DNA of 5,329 nucleotides, taken from assembly GCA_007050895.1 (NCBI GenBank), contig SMYP01000040.1, forward strand, positions 1 to 5,329. The letters run 5' to 3'. Positions 5,090 to 5,329 of the stretch are shown here, piece by piece (positions within the stretch are counted from its first letter, which is position 1; each line of letters begins with the position of its first letter). This stretch comes from Candidatus Bathyarchaeota archaeon. Its GTDB lineage: Archaea > Thermoproteota > Bathyarchaeia > Bathyarchaeales > UBA233. The notes beneath the pieces are model-generated. The model was not told the origin of the DNA, made no database searches, and was given only the letters and a program-made list of their open reading frames with translations. Position numbers and translations under genes: made by a program.

Positions 5090-5329
5090 AGGGTTCACAT
5101 CAATCTTAGTTAAAGAATTAAAGGAGCTTATGCGTGATCCTAAGATCCTCGTTGGCATGATTGTGGTACCTTTAGTGATCTTCCCCGTCATGGGTCTCGT
5201 ACTTGGTTACGCAGTGGAATCCGCTCAGGAGGAAGCGCAAAAAGCCACGCTGCTTGTGGTAAACAATGATGGCGGAGAGTGGAGTCAAACTTTCATAGGT
5301 TATCTTAACTTGAGTATGAATGTAGCAAT
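5082..5329 (+). CDS. ABC-2 type transporter permease (NatB-like), 3' truncated by the window edge
   Basis: The first 82 residues of the membrane subunit of the exporter are visible; the gene continues beyond the window. The start ATG lies within the last codons of the ATPase gene (8-nt overlap including its stop) and has GGTGG just upstream. The N-terminus MLKGFTSILVKELKELMRDP is the amphipathic cytoplasmic helix with the KEL..L.RDP pattern typical of ABC-2 permeases of the NatB/YhaP group, and it contacts the ATPase. A long hydrophobic span (about 22-45, rich in V, I, L, P and G) is the first membrane helix. The following segment, beginning ESAQEEAQKATLLVVNNDGG, resembles the start of the extracytoplasmic domain found between the first and second helices in this group. 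Substrate is unknown. Confidence 0.9.
   Translation, partial: MLKGFTSILVKELKELMRDPKILVGMIVVPLVIFPVMGLVLGYAVESAQEEAQKATLLVVNNDGGEWSQTFIGYLNLSMNVA

Noticed and set aside
1..5329. CRISPR array, insertion sequence, tRNA or rRNA gene, defence island
   Set aside because: No spaced direct repeats, transposase or integrase motifs, cloverleaf sequences or conserved rRNA stretches were seen; the recognisable genes are RNA-processing, radical SAM and exporter genes.

Overview
This window most likely comes from an archaeon, probably of the Thermoproteota / Bathyarchaeia type. The reasons are an archaeal-style tRNA m1A methyltransferase, a beta-CASP metallo-beta-lactamase nuclease, A/T-rich TATA-like boxes upstream of genes rather than -35/-10 pairs, GGTG/GGAGG ribosome binding sites, and TTG starts for two of the six genes. 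The phylum is inferred from protein flavour; there is no rRNA here to confirm it.

Left part (1-1346, + strand): the 3' portion of a beta-CASP/MBL-fold ribonuclease-like protein whose N-terminus lies before the window, then a 95-residue protein of unknown function. A 254-bp gene-free stretch follows (1347-1600), holding T-rich possible termination sites and weak TATA-like elements but no gene that I can see.

Middle (1601-4085): trmI (+), a tRNA adenine-N1 methyltransferase, converges with a 22-bp gap on a 538-residue cobalamin-binding-domain radical SAM enzyme on the minus strand. The substrate of the latter cannot be read from the sequence. The two transcripts probably overlap tail to tail.

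Right part (4086-5329): a 272-bp divergent intergenic region separates the radical SAM gene from an ABC-2 type exporter operon on the + strand. That operon is an ATPase with a strong Shine-Dalgarno and a TTG start, overlapping by 8 nt the start of its membrane permease, which runs off the window. The intergenic region is the most structured non-coding DNA here. It has a clear TATA box for the radical SAM gene, a TATA-like box for the transporter, a perfect 16-bp palindrome (4267-4282) suited to a dimeric repressor, and on the minus strand a possible C/D-box-like guide RNA (4167-4230). The candidate RNA has a closing stem and a promoter-like element at the expected distance, but a non-canonical D box.

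Functionally, the left half concerns RNA metabolism (nuclease, tRNA modification), while the right half is a probable regulated efflux pump beside an orphan radical SAM enzyme. No mobile element, CRISPR array, tRNA or rRNA gene was seen.
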